Of a stretch of DNA of 64,000 bases, positions 8,609 through 16,862 are shown piece by piece. Positions within the stretch are counted from its first letter, which is position 1. Every line of letters starts with the position of its first letter. The notes below the pieces were generated by a model, which was not told the DNA's origin, searched no databases, and saw nothing but the letters and a program-made list of their open reading frames with translations. Origin of the DNA: JALCLA01 sp965653565 (GTDB lineage Bacteria; Pseudomonadota; Gammaproteobacteria; Xanthomonadales; Xanthomonadaceae); NCBI GenBank assembly GCA_965653565.1, contig CBFHAI010000013.1, positions 31,941 through 95,940 of the forward strand, written 5' to 3'. The translations under genes and the position numbers were made by a program.

Positions 8609-9661
8609 ATGCCCACACTTCTCATCACCGGCGGCGCCGGTTTCATCGGCGGCAACTTCGTGCACGCCGCGCGCGCCGACGGCATCCGGGTGATCAATCT
8701 CGATGCGCTCACTTACGCCGGCAATCTGGACACGCTGAAGGATCTGAAGGACGACCCCGACCACGTCTTCGTGCACGGCGACATCGCCGATCGCGCCCTC
8801 GTCGGCCGCCTGCTGGCCGAGCATCGTCCCGATGCGATCGTCAATTTCGCGGCCGAAAGCCATGTCGATCGTTCCATCGACGGCCCGGCGGCATTCCTGC
8901 AGACCAATGTGCTCGGCACGCTCGCGCTGCTCGAAGCCGCGCGCGATTACTGGCGCGAGCTCGACGGCGCGGCGCGCGAGAATTTCCGTTTCCTGCATGT
9001 TTCCACCGACGAGGTCTACGGCTCGCTCGGGCCCACCGGCAAGTTCAGCGAAACCACGCCGTACGCGCCGAATTCGCCGTATTCCGCGTCGAAGGCGTCG
9101 TCCGATCATCTGGTGCGCGCGTTCCATCACACCTACGGCCTGCCGACGCTGACGACCAATTGTTCCAACAACTACGGGCCGTATCAGTTCCCCGAAAAAC
9201 TCGTGCCGCTGATGATCGCCAAGGCGCTGTCGGGCGAAGCGCTGCCGGTGTACGGCGACGGCCGCAACGTGCGCGACTGGCTGTTCGTCGGCGATCACTG
9301 CCGCGCGATCCGCGCCGTGCTCGACAAGGGCCGCGTCGGCGAGGTCTACAACGTCGGCGGCGATGCCGAGCAGGAAAACATCTATGTCGTGCGCACGATC
9401 TGCGACTTGATCGATGCGCGCCATCCGCGTCTGGACGGCACGCGCCGCGAAAGCCAGATCGCCTACGTCAAGGATCGCCCCGGCCACGATCGCCGCTACG
9501 CGATCGATTCGTCGAAGCTGCGCCGCGAAACCGGCTGGACGCCGAGCCTCAGCTTCGAGCAGGGCATGCAGCAGACCGTCGACTGGTATCTCGCCAACCA
9601 GCCGTGGGTGCAGCGCGTGCTCGACGGCAGCTACCGTCTCGAACGCATCGGGCAGGGCTGA
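8609..9661 (+). CDS. rmlB: dTDP-glucose 4,6-dehydratase
   Basis: 350 residues, extended short-chain dehydrogenase. It converts dTDP-glucose to dTDP-4-keto-6-deoxyglucose, the second step of dTDP-L-rhamnose synthesis, in the cytoplasm. Visible: NAD-binding GGAGFIGG (8-15), substrate loop FAAESHVDRSI, catalytic HVSTDEVYG (about 129-137), and the YxxxK pair in YSASKASSDH (Tyr about 158), followed by NCSNNYGPYQFPEKL. Length is normal for RmlB. First gene of a tight rmlBACD-xanB run; rmlA starts 5 bases after its stop. The ribosome site is weak. Confidence 0.97.
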   Translation: MPTLLITGGAGFIGGNFVHAARADGIRVINLDALTYAGNLDTLKDLKDDPDHVFVHGDIADRALVGRLLAEHRPDAIVNFAAESHVDRSIDGPAAFLQTNVLGTLALLEAARDYWRELDGAARENFRFLHVSTDEVYGSLGPTGKFSETTPYAPNSPYSASKASSDHLVRAFHHTYGLPTLTTNCSNNYGPYQFPEKLVPLMIAKALSGEALPVYGDGRNVRDWLFVGDHCRAIRAVLDKGRVGEVYNVGGDAEQENIYVVRTICDLIDARHPRLDGTRRESQIAYVKDRPGHDRRYAIDSSKLRRETGWTPSLSFEQGMQQTVDWYLANQPWVQRVLDGSYRLERIGQG

Positions 9662-9666
9662 GCACC

Positions 9667-10566
9667 ATGATCCAGAAAGGCATGATCCAGAAAGGCATCA
9701 TCCTGGCCGGCGGCTCGGGCACGCGGCTGTATCCGATCACCCAGTGCATCAGCAAACAGCTGCTGCCGGTGTACGACAAACCGATGATCTATTACCCGCT
9801 GAGCACTCTCATGCTCGCCGGCATCCGCGAAGTGCTGGTGATCAACACGCCGCACGAGCAGCCGCTGTTTCGCCAGTTGCTGGGCGACGGCACGCGCTGG
9901 GGCATGAAGATTTCGTACGCGGTGCAACCGAGCCCCGACGGGCTCGCGCAGGCCTATCTGATCGGTCGCGATTTCATTGCCGGCGATCCGAGCTGCCTGA
10001 TCCTCGGCGACAATATTTTCTACGGCCATGGACTGAGCGAGCAGTTGCGCGGCGCGGCGACGAAATCGCATGGCGCCACCGTGTTCGGCTATTGGGTGCG
10101 CGATCCGGAACGCTACGGCGTGGCCGAATTCGATGCCGATGGCCGCGTCGTCGGGCTGGAAGAGAAACCGGCGAAACCGAAATCCAACTACGCCGTCACC
10201 GGGTTGTATTTCTACGACGGCCGCGCCAGCGAATTCGCCTCGCAACTCAAGCCTTCGCCGCGCGGCGAACTCGAGATCACCGATCTGAACCGGCGCTACC
10301 TCGAAGATGGTTCGCTGCGCCTGGAAAAGCTCGGTCGCGGCCACGCCTGGCTCGACACCGGCACGCACGAATCGCTGCTGCAGGCCGGCAATTTCATCGA
10401 AACCATCGAGCAGCGCCAGGGCTTGCGCGTGTCGTGTCCGGAGGAGATCGCCTACTTCAACGGCTGGATCGACGCCGCGCAACTCGAAGCGCTGGCACGG
10501 CCGCTCGCCAAGAACGGTTACGGCCAGTATCTGCTGTCGTTGCTCGAACACGGATTGGCGCGATGA
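9667..10566 (+). CDS. rmlA: Glucose-1-phosphate thymidylyltransferase
   Basis: 299 residues. It couples glucose-1-phosphate and dTTP to dTDP-glucose, the first step of dTDP-rhamnose synthesis. Visible: nucleotide-binding LAGGSGTRLYPIT near the N-terminus, SKQLLPVYDKPMIYYPLS, GDNIFYGHGL, EEKPAKPKSNYAVTGLYFYD and WLDTGTHESLL, all diagnostic. The first 15 bases (ATGATCCAGAAAGGC) are present twice in tandem (9667-9681 and 9682-9696), so the protein either starts MIQKGMIQKG or, from the second ATG, is 294 residues. The first start keeps a normal 5-base gap to rmlB. Its stop overlaps the rmlC start by 4 bases (ATGA). Confidence 0.97.
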   Translation: MIQKGMIQKGIILAGGSGTRLYPITQCISKQLLPVYDKPMIYYPLSTLMLAGIREVLVINTPHEQPLFRQLLGDGTRWGMKISYAVQPSPDGLAQAYLIGRDFIAGDPSCLILGDNIFYGHGLSEQLRGAATKSHGATVFGYWVRDPERYGVAEFDADGRVVGLEEKPAKPKSNYAVTGLYFYDGRASEFASQLKPSPRGELEITDLNRRYLEDGSLRLEKLGRGHAWLDTGTHESLLQAGNFIETIEQRQGLRVSCPEEIAYFNGWIDAAQLEALARPLAKNGYGQYLLSLLEHGLAR

Positions 10567-11120
10567 AAGTGATCGAAACCGATCTGCCCGGCTGCGTGGT
10601 GATCGAACCGCGCGTGTTCGGCGACGAGCGCGGATTCTTTTACGAAAGTTGGAACCGGCCGCGTTTCGTCGAAGCCGGCATCGATGCGCAGTTCGTGCAA
10701 AGCAACGTGTCGTCGTCCACGCGCGGCGTGCTGCGCGGGCTGCACTATCAGAACCCGAACCCGCAGGGGAAACTGGTCAGCGTGCTGGAAGGCGAGGTCT
10801 ACGACGTCGCGGTCGACATACGCGTGGGTTCGCCGCATTTCGGCCGCTGGACCGCGGTGATGCTGACGGCCGCCAACAAGCGGCATTTCTGGATTCCGGA
10901 AGGTTTCGCGCACGGCTTCGTCGTGGTGTCGGAACGTGCGACGTTCACCTACCTGTGCACCGAACCGTACGACGCGGTAGCCGATGCCGGTGTGCGCTGG
11001 AACGACGCCGCGCTCGGCATCGACTGGCCGATCGCCGAGCCGATCCTTTCCGGCAAGGACGAACGCGCGCCGTTCCTCGCCGACGTCGATCCGGCAACGC
11101 TGCCGAAATACATCGCATGA
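10563..11120 (+). CDS. rmlC: dTDP-4-dehydrorhamnose 3,5-epimerase
   Basis: 185 residues, cupin fold, normal family length. It epimerises carbons 3 and 5 of dTDP-4-keto-6-deoxyglucose. Visible: RGFFYESWN, QSNVSSSTRGVLRGLHYQ with the catalytic His, GEVYDVAVDIR, and FWIPEGFAHGF, the RmlC signatures. Start and stop overlap the neighbouring rmlA and rmlD genes by ATGA, indicating coupled translation within the operon. Confidence 0.97.
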   Translation: MKVIETDLPGCVVIEPRVFGDERGFFYESWNRPRFVEAGIDAQFVQSNVSSSTRGVLRGLHYQNPNPQGKLVSVLEGEVYDVAVDIRVGSPHFGRWTAVMLTAANKRHFWIPEGFAHGFVVVSERATFTYLCTEPYDAVADAGVRWNDAALGIDWPIAEPILSGKDERAPFLADVDPATLPKYIA

Positions 11121-12025
11121 AGTTGTTGCTGCTGGGCGCGAACGGGCAGGTGGGTTTCGAGTTGCAGCGCGCGCTGGCGCCGCTCGGCGACTTGATCTGC
11201 ACGACGCGCAACGGCCAGCTCGTCGGCGGCACCGAGTGCGTGGTGGCCGATCTCGCCGACCTGGTTTCGCTGCGCGTGCTGCTCGACGACGAGATGCCGC
11301 AGATCGTCGTCAATGCGGCCGCGCACACCGCGGTCGATCGCGCCGAAGACGAACCGTCGCTCGCCCACGCGATCAATGCCGCCGGCCCCGCGATGCTGGC
11401 GCAATGGTGTGCGCAGCATGGTTCGCTGCTGGTGCACTACTCGACCGACTATGTTTTCGACGGCATGCAGTCGCGGCCATATAGCGAAGACGACGCGACC
11501 GCACCGGCCGGCGTCTACGGCCGCTCGAAACTGGCCGGCGAACAAGGCATTCGCGACGCCGGCGCGGCCCATCTGATTTTCCGCACGGCCTGGGTTTATG
11601 CCGCGCGCGGGCAGAATTTCCTGCGCACGATGTTGCGCGTCGGACGCGAGCGCGACGAGCTGCGCGTGGTGGCCGACCAGATCGGCGCGCCGACGCCGGC
11701 GCGCTGGATCGCCGCGGCAACCGCCGCCGCGCTCGCGCGTTGGCAGCAGCAAGACGATGCCGCCAGGCTCGGCACCTTCCATCTCAGCGCCGGCGGCGAA
11801 ACCTCGTGGCACGGCTTCGCGCAGGCGATATTCGACGACGCCGCGACCGCCGGCATCATCGACCGCAAGCCGCTCGTCAAAGCGATCGCCACCGCCGACT
11901 ATCCGACGCGCGCGCAACGTCCGGCGTATTCCCGACTCGACAACAGCCGGTTGTACGATAGCTTCGGCCTGCGGCTGCCCGACTGGCGCCGCGGCGTGTC
12001 GGACGTGATCGCCGAACTCGCATGA
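11117..12025 (+). CDS. rmlD: dTDP-4-dehydrorhamnose reductase
   Basis: 302 residues, SDR fold. It reduces dTDP-4-keto-L-rhamnose to dTDP-L-rhamnose with NAD(P)H. Visible: GANGQVGFEL at the N-terminus, NAAAHTAVDRAEDE, YSTDYVFDG, and the YxxxK pair in VYGRSKLAGE. Near the C-terminus 'RPAYSRLDNSRL' matches the conserved RP.S.L...K/R segment. The start overlaps rmlC by 4 bases. The xanB gene follows after 43 bases, so it is probably in the same transcript. Confidence 0.96.
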   Translation: MKLLLLGANGQVGFELQRALAPLGDLICTTRNGQLVGGTECVVADLADLVSLRVLLDDEMPQIVVNAAAHTAVDRAEDEPSLAHAINAAGPAMLAQWCAQHGSLLVHYSTDYVFDGMQSRPYSEDDATAPAGVYGRSKLAGEQGIRDAGAAHLIFRTAWVYAARGQNFLRTMLRVGRERDELRVVADQIGAPTPARWIAAATAAALARWQQQDDAARLGTFHLSAGGETSWHGFAQAIFDDAATAGIIDRKPLVKAIATADYPTRAQRPAYSRLDNSRLYDSFGLRLPDWRRGVSDVIAELA

Positions 12026-12068
12026 CTCTCGCATCGCACGTAACGAAAACCCAGGACTGCACAGCCCC

Positions 12069-13493
12069 ATGTTGATTCCCGTGATCCTTTCCGGCGGCGC
12101 CGGCACTCGCCTGTGGCCGGTGTCGCGCCAGGCCTATCCGAAGCCTTTCATGCGCATGGGCGACGGCCAGACGCTGCTCTACAAAACGCTCGACCGTGCG
12201 CTCGCCGTCGCCGATGGCGGCCATGTGGTGACCGTCACCGCGCAGGATCACTACTTCCTGACACGCGACGAATACCTGCGCCATCCGCGCGGCGCCGACA
12301 CCCAAGCGCGCTTCCTGCTCGAACCGGCGGGCCGCAACACGGCGCCGGCGATCGTGCTGGCCGCGCTCGACGTGCGCGCGCGCCACGGCGAAGACGCCAT
12401 CCTGCTGGTGCTCGCCGCCGATCACCTGATCCGCGACATCGACAACTTCGCCGCCGCCGTGCGCGATGCCGCGGCGCTCGCCGCCGACGATTATCTGGTC
12501 ACCTTCGGCATCCAGCCGACGCATCCGGAAACCGGTTTCGGCTACATCCATGCCGATGCCCGCATCGGCGACAGCGGCGGCCGCCGCATCGAAGCCTTCG
12601 TCGAAAAACCCGATCGCGCCACTGCCGAGGCCTATCTGGCGGCCGGCGATTATTTCTGGAATTCGGGCATGTTCTGCTTCAGCGCGCGTGCGCTGCTGGC
12701 AGCGGCGGCCGCCACGGCGCCGGAAGTGTTGCGTGCCGCCGAAGCCTGCTATGCGGCATCGAAAACCGAGGTCGATCCGCTCGCCTTCGAGCGCGAAAGC
12801 TTCCTCGCACAGCCGGATATTTCGGTCGACTACGCGATCATGGAACGCGCCACCAAGCGCGCCATGGTGCCCGCCAAATTCGATTGGAGCGATATCGGTT
12901 CGTGGAAGTCGATCAGCGAGCTCGACGAAGCCGACGAGCGCGGCAACCGCGTGCGCGGCAGCGCGATCCTGATCGACGCCGACAACTGCTATGTGCAAAG
13001 CGAGCATCGCATCGTGGCGGCGGTCGGCGTGCGCGATCTGGTGATCGTCGACTCCGGCGACGCCGTGCTGGTGGCCGACCGCGACCGCGCGCAATCGGTG
13101 CGCGCCGTGGTCGATCGCCTGCGCGAAGAACGCCACGGCGCCGCCACGCATCACCTCACCGTGCACCGTCCGTGGGGCAGCTACACCGTGCTCGAAGACG
13201 CCGCCGACTGCAAAGTCAAACGCCTCACCGTGAAACCCGGCGGCATCCTCTCGCTGCAGATGCACCACCGCCGCAGCGAACACTGGACCGTGGTCGACGG
13301 CACCGCGAAAGTGCGCGTCGGCGACAGCGAAACCCTGCTGCAACGCAACCAGTCGACCTACATCCCGATGGGCACGCTGCATCGTCTGGAGAATCCCGGC
13401 ACGCGCGATCTGCACCTGATCGAGACGCAGTGCGGCGATTATTTCGGTGAGGACGATATCGTTCGGCTCGAAGACGTTTACGGCCGCAAGTAG
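12069..13493 (+). CDS. xanB: Mannose-1-phosphate guanylyltransferase / mannose-6-phosphate isomerase
   Basis: 474 residues, the bifunctional type II enzyme (ManC/AlgA/XanB). The N-terminal transferase shows LSGGAGTRLWPVSR, YPKPF, LLEPAGRNTAPA, AADH, FVEKPDRATA and NSGMFCF. The C-terminal cupin isomerase (about 360-474) shows VHRPWGSYTVLE, KVKRLTVKPGG and QMHHRRSEHW, with metal-binding His residues, and GTLHRLEN. The products feed GDP-mannose, with the neighbouring rml genes supplying dTDP-rhamnose, for exopolysaccharide or O-antigen. No glycosyltransferases are in the window. The stop codon sits in the loop of a 10-bp hairpin (13481-13508). Confidence 0.96.
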   Translation: MLIPVILSGGAGTRLWPVSRQAYPKPFMRMGDGQTLLYKTLDRALAVADGGHVVTVTAQDHYFLTRDEYLRHPRGADTQARFLLEPAGRNTAPAIVLAALDVRARHGEDAILLVLAADHLIRDIDNFAAAVRDAAALAADDYLVTFGIQPTHPETGFGYIHADARIGDSGGRRIEAFVEKPDRATAEAYLAAGDYFWNSGMFCFSARALLAAAAATAPEVLRAAEACYAASKTEVDPLAFERESFLAQPDISVDYAIMERATKRAMVPAKFDWSDIGSWKSISELDEADERGNRVRGSAILIDADNCYVQSEHRIVAAVGVRDLVIVDSGDAVLVADRDRAQSVRAVVDRLREERHGAATHHLTVHRPWGSYTVLEDAADCKVKRLTVKPGGILSLQMHHRRSEHWTVVDGTAKVRVGDSETLLQRNQSTYIPMGTLHRLENPGTRDLHLIETQCGDYFGEDDIVRLEDVYGRK

Positions 13494-13508
13494 CGTTGCT
13501 TGCGGCCG
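13481..13508. terminator. Hairpin spanning the xanB stop codon
   Basis: CGGCCGCAAG (13481-13490) and CTTGCGGCCG (13499-13508) form a perfect 10-bp stem with the TAG stop at the start of the loop. No T-run follows, so this may be a transcript-stabilising 3' hairpin or an attenuator-like end rather than a classical terminator. Confidence 0.5.
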
Positions 13509-13520
13509 CGGGTTGGGGGG

Positions 13521-13619
13521 GCGGGAATCGGGAATCGGGAGAAAAGCCGCAAAGCGCGTGAACTCCGGCGCAAGCGGCCGGCACTGCTCTTATCCCGATT
13601 CCCAACTCCCGATTCCCGC
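13521..13619. repeat. GGGAATCGGG inverted repeat pair
   Basis: GCGGGAATCGGGAATCGGG at 13521-13539 faces CCCGATTCCCAACTCCCGAT and following bases at 13594-13619. The arms are about 55 bases apart. The same sequence family occurs at 763-785 and as a near-perfect hairpin at 20871-20932. Such GGGAATCGGG tracts are common between genes in Xanthomonadaceae-type genomes. Confidence 0.7.
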
Positions 13620-13656
13620 TTCTGAAGTAAAAAAATCGGGGACGGGAGCGAACCAA

Positions 13657-15645
13657 ATGATGAAGTGGACCAAGCGGTTGGGCGCCGCAGCGATGGCGAT
13701 GGCAACGGCCCAGGCCGCCGCGCTTCAGCCCATCGAGGATTTCGTAAAGCACCCGACCTACAGCGGCGTGCGGATTTCACCGAACGGCGACTATCTCGCG
13801 CTCACCGTCGACCGCGGTGAGCAGGACGTGCTGCTGGTGCTGCGCACGAAAGACCTGTCGGTGGTGAAACTCAACCAACTGCCGGACAAGAAGAGCGTGG
13901 GCCAGTTCTACTGGACCAGCCCCGATCGCCTGATGTTCAACTCGGTACGCAAGTTCGGCAGCTACGCGCAGCCGTTCAACACCGGCGAGTGGTATGCGGT
14001 GAACGCCGATGGCAGCAAGCCGCGTCCGTTGATCTTCCACGGCACGCGCGATGCGACGCAGAAGGGCAAGCAGATCGGCAACCGCATCTTCAACATGCTC
14101 GATACGCTGCGCGGCGACGATACCAATGTGCTGATGTCGGCCAGCTACCAGGCCAGCAACGACGGCGCCGGTACCGAGATCGTGTTGATGGATACGCTGA
14201 GCGGGCGGCCGAAGACCCTCGCGCGCGCGCCGCGCGACAATTGCAACATCGCACTCGACGTGAAGAAACAGCCGCGCTTCGCGCTGTGCTTCGACGACGA
14301 AAGCGAAGAGGGCGTCTACGATTCCTTCACCGAACTTTATCGCCGCAGCGACGACGGCAAGTGGACCCTGCTCAACCGTTCGCAGGACACCGGCAAGGAC
14401 ATCGCCATCGCCGGCACCGCGGCCGACGGCCGCATCTACGCCACGCAGAGCGATCGCAAAGGCACCCAGGCCTTCGGCACGCTCAACCAGGAAAGCGGCG
14501 CCTTCGAACAACTTTTCCACGACCCGGTTTCCGATCCGCACGCCTACCTGCGCGCCGCCGACGGCGAAACCGTGCTCGGTGTGATCACGATGGCCGGCGC
14601 GCCGAAGGTCACGCTGGTGGACGACGAACATCCCGACGCGGCGCTGTATGCCTCGCTCGCGAAATCCTTTCCCGGCCAGTTCGTCAACTTCGCCAGCGCC
14701 ACGCAGGACGGCGGCCAGATCATCGTGAGCGTCTACAGCGATAGCAATCCGGGCGAGTTGTATCTGTACGACCGCGGCACCGGCAAGGCGCGCTTCCTGA
14801 TGCAGGGCCGCCAGTGGCTGGATCCGAAAAACATGGCGCGCGTGGAGCCGTTCAAATTCACCAGCCGCGACGGCCTGCTCATCCACGGCTATCTGACGAT
14901 TCCGAACGGTTCGGACGGCAAGAATCTGCCGATGATCCTCAACCCACACGGCGGCCCGATGGGCCCGCGCGACAACTGGGGCTTCAACACCGAAACGCAG
15001 TTGCTGGCCAGCCGCGGCTATCTGGTGATGCAGGTGAACTACCGCGGCTCCGGCGGTTTCGGCAAAGGCTTCGAGGACAAGGCCTATGGCCAATGGGCCG
15101 AGGGCATCATGAACGACCTGATCGACGCGACGAATTGGGCGATCGAACAGGGCCGCGCCGACCAGGACCGCATCTGCATCTACGGCGGCAGCTTCGGCGG
15201 CTACGCCTCGCTGATGGCACCGGTGCGCGCGCCCGGCATGTTCAAGTGCGCGTTCGGCTATGTCGGCATGTACGACGCGCAGATCCAGTTCAAACTGAGC
15301 GACACCAGCAAGCGCGACTCGGGCCTGCGCTATCTGCGCCGCGCCTTCGGCGCGACGCGCGCCGAACAGGACGCGATGTCGCCGATCGAGCACGCCGACA
15401 AAATCAAACTTCCCGTCTATCTCGCCGCCGGCGCCCGCGACCCGCGCTGCCCGCCCGAACACACCGAAGCGATGTACGCCGCGCTGGAAAAGGCCGGCAA
15501 CGAACCCGAAGGCATGATCGTCCAGAGCGGCGAAATGCATGGCTTCTACGACGAAAAAGCCAATTTGAATCTTTATACCAAGATGATCGATTTTTTCGAT
15601 CGGCATATCGGCAGGCCGCAGGCGTCAGCGAACGACGCGCCCTGA
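13657..15645 (+). CDS. S9-family prolyl-oligopeptidase-like peptidase, secreted
   Basis: 662 residues. A signal peptide (LGAAAMAMATAQAAA) targets it to the periplasm. A seven-bladed propeller precedes the alpha/beta hydrolase domain that begins near 'FTSRDGLLIHGYLTIP'. The catalytic set is visible: Ser in GGSFGGYAS (about 512), Asp in AGARDPRCP (about 594) and His in GEMHGFYD (about 627). 'VNYRGSGGFGKGFE' is the S9C-type oxyanion region. It probably releases dipeptides or acyl-amino acids from short peptides. Start at 13657 (ATGATG) with GGGAGCG upstream. It stands alone, flanked by the repeat pair upstream and a terminator downstream. Confidence 0.9.
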   Translation: MMKWTKRLGAAAMAMATAQAAALQPIEDFVKHPTYSGVRISPNGDYLALTVDRGEQDVLLVLRTKDLSVVKLNQLPDKKSVGQFYWTSPDRLMFNSVRKFGSYAQPFNTGEWYAVNADGSKPRPLIFHGTRDATQKGKQIGNRIFNMLDTLRGDDTNVLMSASYQASNDGAGTEIVLMDTLSGRPKTLARAPRDNCNIALDVKKQPRFALCFDDESEEGVYDSFTELYRRSDDGKWTLLNRSQDTGKDIAIAGTAADGRIYATQSDRKGTQAFGTLNQESGAFEQLFHDPVSDPHAYLRAADGETVLGVITMAGAPKVTLVDDEHPDAALYASLAKSFPGQFVNFASATQDGGQIIVSVYSDSNPGELYLYDRGTGKARFLMQGRQWLDPKNMARVEPFKFTSRDGLLIHGYLTIPNGSDGKNLPMILNPHGGPMGPRDNWGFNTETQLLASRGYLVMQVNYRGSGGFGKGFEDKAYGQWAEGIMNDLIDATNWAIEQGRADQDRICIYGGSFGGYASLMAPVRAPGMFKCAFGYVGMYDAQIQFKLSDTSKRDSGLRYLRRAFGATRAEQDAMSPIEHADKIKLPVYLAAGARDPRCPPEHTEAMYAALEKAGNEPEGMIVQSGEMHGFYDEKANLNLYTKMIDFFDRHIGRPQASANDAP

Positions 15646-15668
15646 TCGCAGGCCCGGGAACAAAATAG

Positions 15669-15691
15669 AACGGCGCTTACAGCGCCGTTTT
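15669..15691 (+). terminator. Rho-independent terminator
   Basis: AACGGCGC / GCGCCGTT with a 5-base loop (TTACA), ending in TTTTG, 24 bases after the S9 peptidase stop. An 8-bp GC-rich stem with a short T-run. Confidence 0.8.
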
Positions 15692-15839
15692 GTTCTATGC
15701 AATGTTGTTTTTTCGTAAACGGAACTCAACTACCGTCACTTCGGGGAAAGGGCGCCGGGGATAAAGGTGCGGGACGCTACGAAGAGAGTGCGAGCGCAGC
15801 CATGACCTGCGTATGCTGCTGCACGGTCACCGCAATCGA

Positions 15840-16502
15840 CTATTCGATCTGTCGAGGAGGGAATTGGCTTACGTCGAAGATCCGAAGCGAATCCATTTGG
15901 GCCACCATCATGAGATGCGCGTGCACCTTGACCTTTTCTAGAAGATCCAGTTTTTTGCTTCCACCAAGGGGCAGTGCTGGGAAAAATCCGTAGCACTCGT
16001 CGACCGCCAAGGGTCCGAGCTTCGTTTGCGCGGGCTTCAGCAGAAAATTTCCGTTGTCATCCAGGACATCTATGCTCGGGTCGTCGAAAGGCTTGCGGCC
16101 GGTCAGGTGAGCGCCTACCTGCAACTCCTGCTTGCCAGCTCGCATGAGGGCATTGGGCGGTCCAAAGTTGAGCCTCAGCTCGGGGACGGAAAGGTAAAAT
16201 GTGCCAATACGTTCGCACCACACATGCAAGTGCCCAAAAGCACTCCTCGCGAACACGAAGCACTCCTCTGGCCGGAATGTCGATTTTCCCTCAAGCAGCA
16301 CCGCCATCAGGTCGGTGTAGTCGTCCGGGTTCGTGAACCAGAAGGAGCCCGAGTTGAAGCCGCAAAGCCCCATACGGCGCCAGTACCCGAGCAATTGGTT
16401 AGGAACCCGTCCGCTATATTTTCGAAGCGAGCTATCTGGGAAGGTAGCTGCATTCGGCATCGGTGTGAACTTGCTCAAAAACCATTCAAAATTTTCATCC
16501 AT
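15840..16502 (-). CDS. GAD-like / DUF1851 protein, probable T6SS-type immunity protein (Tdi1-like)
   Basis: 220 residues. The opening (F-x-x-F-L-S-K-F-T-P, then P..LL.YWRRMGLCGF..G.FW..NPDDY) is the GAD-like domain; the C-terminal half resembles DUF1851. In Agrobacterium this pair of domains forms Tdi1, which neutralises the T6SS DNase effector Tde1 (family knowledge). A perfect AGGAGG lies 7 bases before the ATG at 16502. The gene is visibly richer in A/T and uses codons such as AAA, TTT and AAT much more than its neighbours, a sign of horizontal transfer. No effector, VgrG or PAAR gene is in the window, so it is an orphan; it may protect against toxins of other cells. The remnant at 16562-16690 might belong to a lost partner. 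Confidence 0.72.
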   Translation of the reverse strand: MDENFEWFLSKFTPMPNAATFPDSSLRKYSGRVPNQLLGYWRRMGLCGFNSGSFWFTNPDDYTDLMAVLLEGKSTFRPEECFVFARSAFGHLHVWCERIGTFYLSVPELRLNFGPPNALMRAGKQELQVGAHLTGRKPFDDPSIDVLDDNGNFLLKPAQTKLGPLAVDECYGFFPALPLGGSKKLDLLEKVKVHAHLMMVAQMDSLRIFDVSQFPPRQIE

Positions 16503-16862
16503 ATCATCCTCCTGACAAGCAAGTTTGAGGTCTCTGGGTAGCGGGAAGGCTTGACGTCCAGCTAGGCGTGTTTGGGTTCGCCAAATATCTCGTCTAGCTC
16601 ATCGCATCGCTCCGAGAGCCGGTGCGACAGCTCTACGAATCGCTGCGGACAACCGGACAGCTCGCGAAAGGAAGCGCTGTTTTTTCGCAGGAGCTTTCCC
16701 GGCAGCATCGGCACACCCGCCCCAAGCCTCCTCCTGCACCGCCATCCCGTTCGGTAAAACCTCGCAAATTCGCACGGTTTCGCCGCCCCGATCGGCTATC
16801 CTTCGAGCACCTTTCGCCGGCCCCTGCGGGTGCGGGCGGGCCGCAATCCTGGAGTGCCGTCG
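16503..16862. other. Intergenic region with a possible gene remnant on the minus strand
   Basis: 360 bases between the divergent GAD-like gene and the OPT transporter gene. On the minus strand a short frame ending at TAG 16562-16564 reads ...CPQRFVELSHRLSERCDE and ends IFGEPKHA, with plausible amphipathic helix composition. It runs into a run of seven A residues (about 16680-16686) beyond which the frame stops looking coding; a one-base change there would join it to another open frame. This may be the degraded 3' end of a gene once upstream of the immunity gene. The last 60 bases should hold the OPT leader. Confidence 0.35.

Noticed and set aside
13521..13619. GGGAATCGGG repeats as a CRISPR array
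   Set aside because: There are only two arms, inverted relative to each other, with no regular spacers and no cas genes nearby.
15697..15993. A 98-codon plus-strand frame overlapping the GAD-like gene
   Set aside because: It runs antisense to the immunity gene; the first codons overlap the terminator region, and its Cys-rich sequence has no motif.
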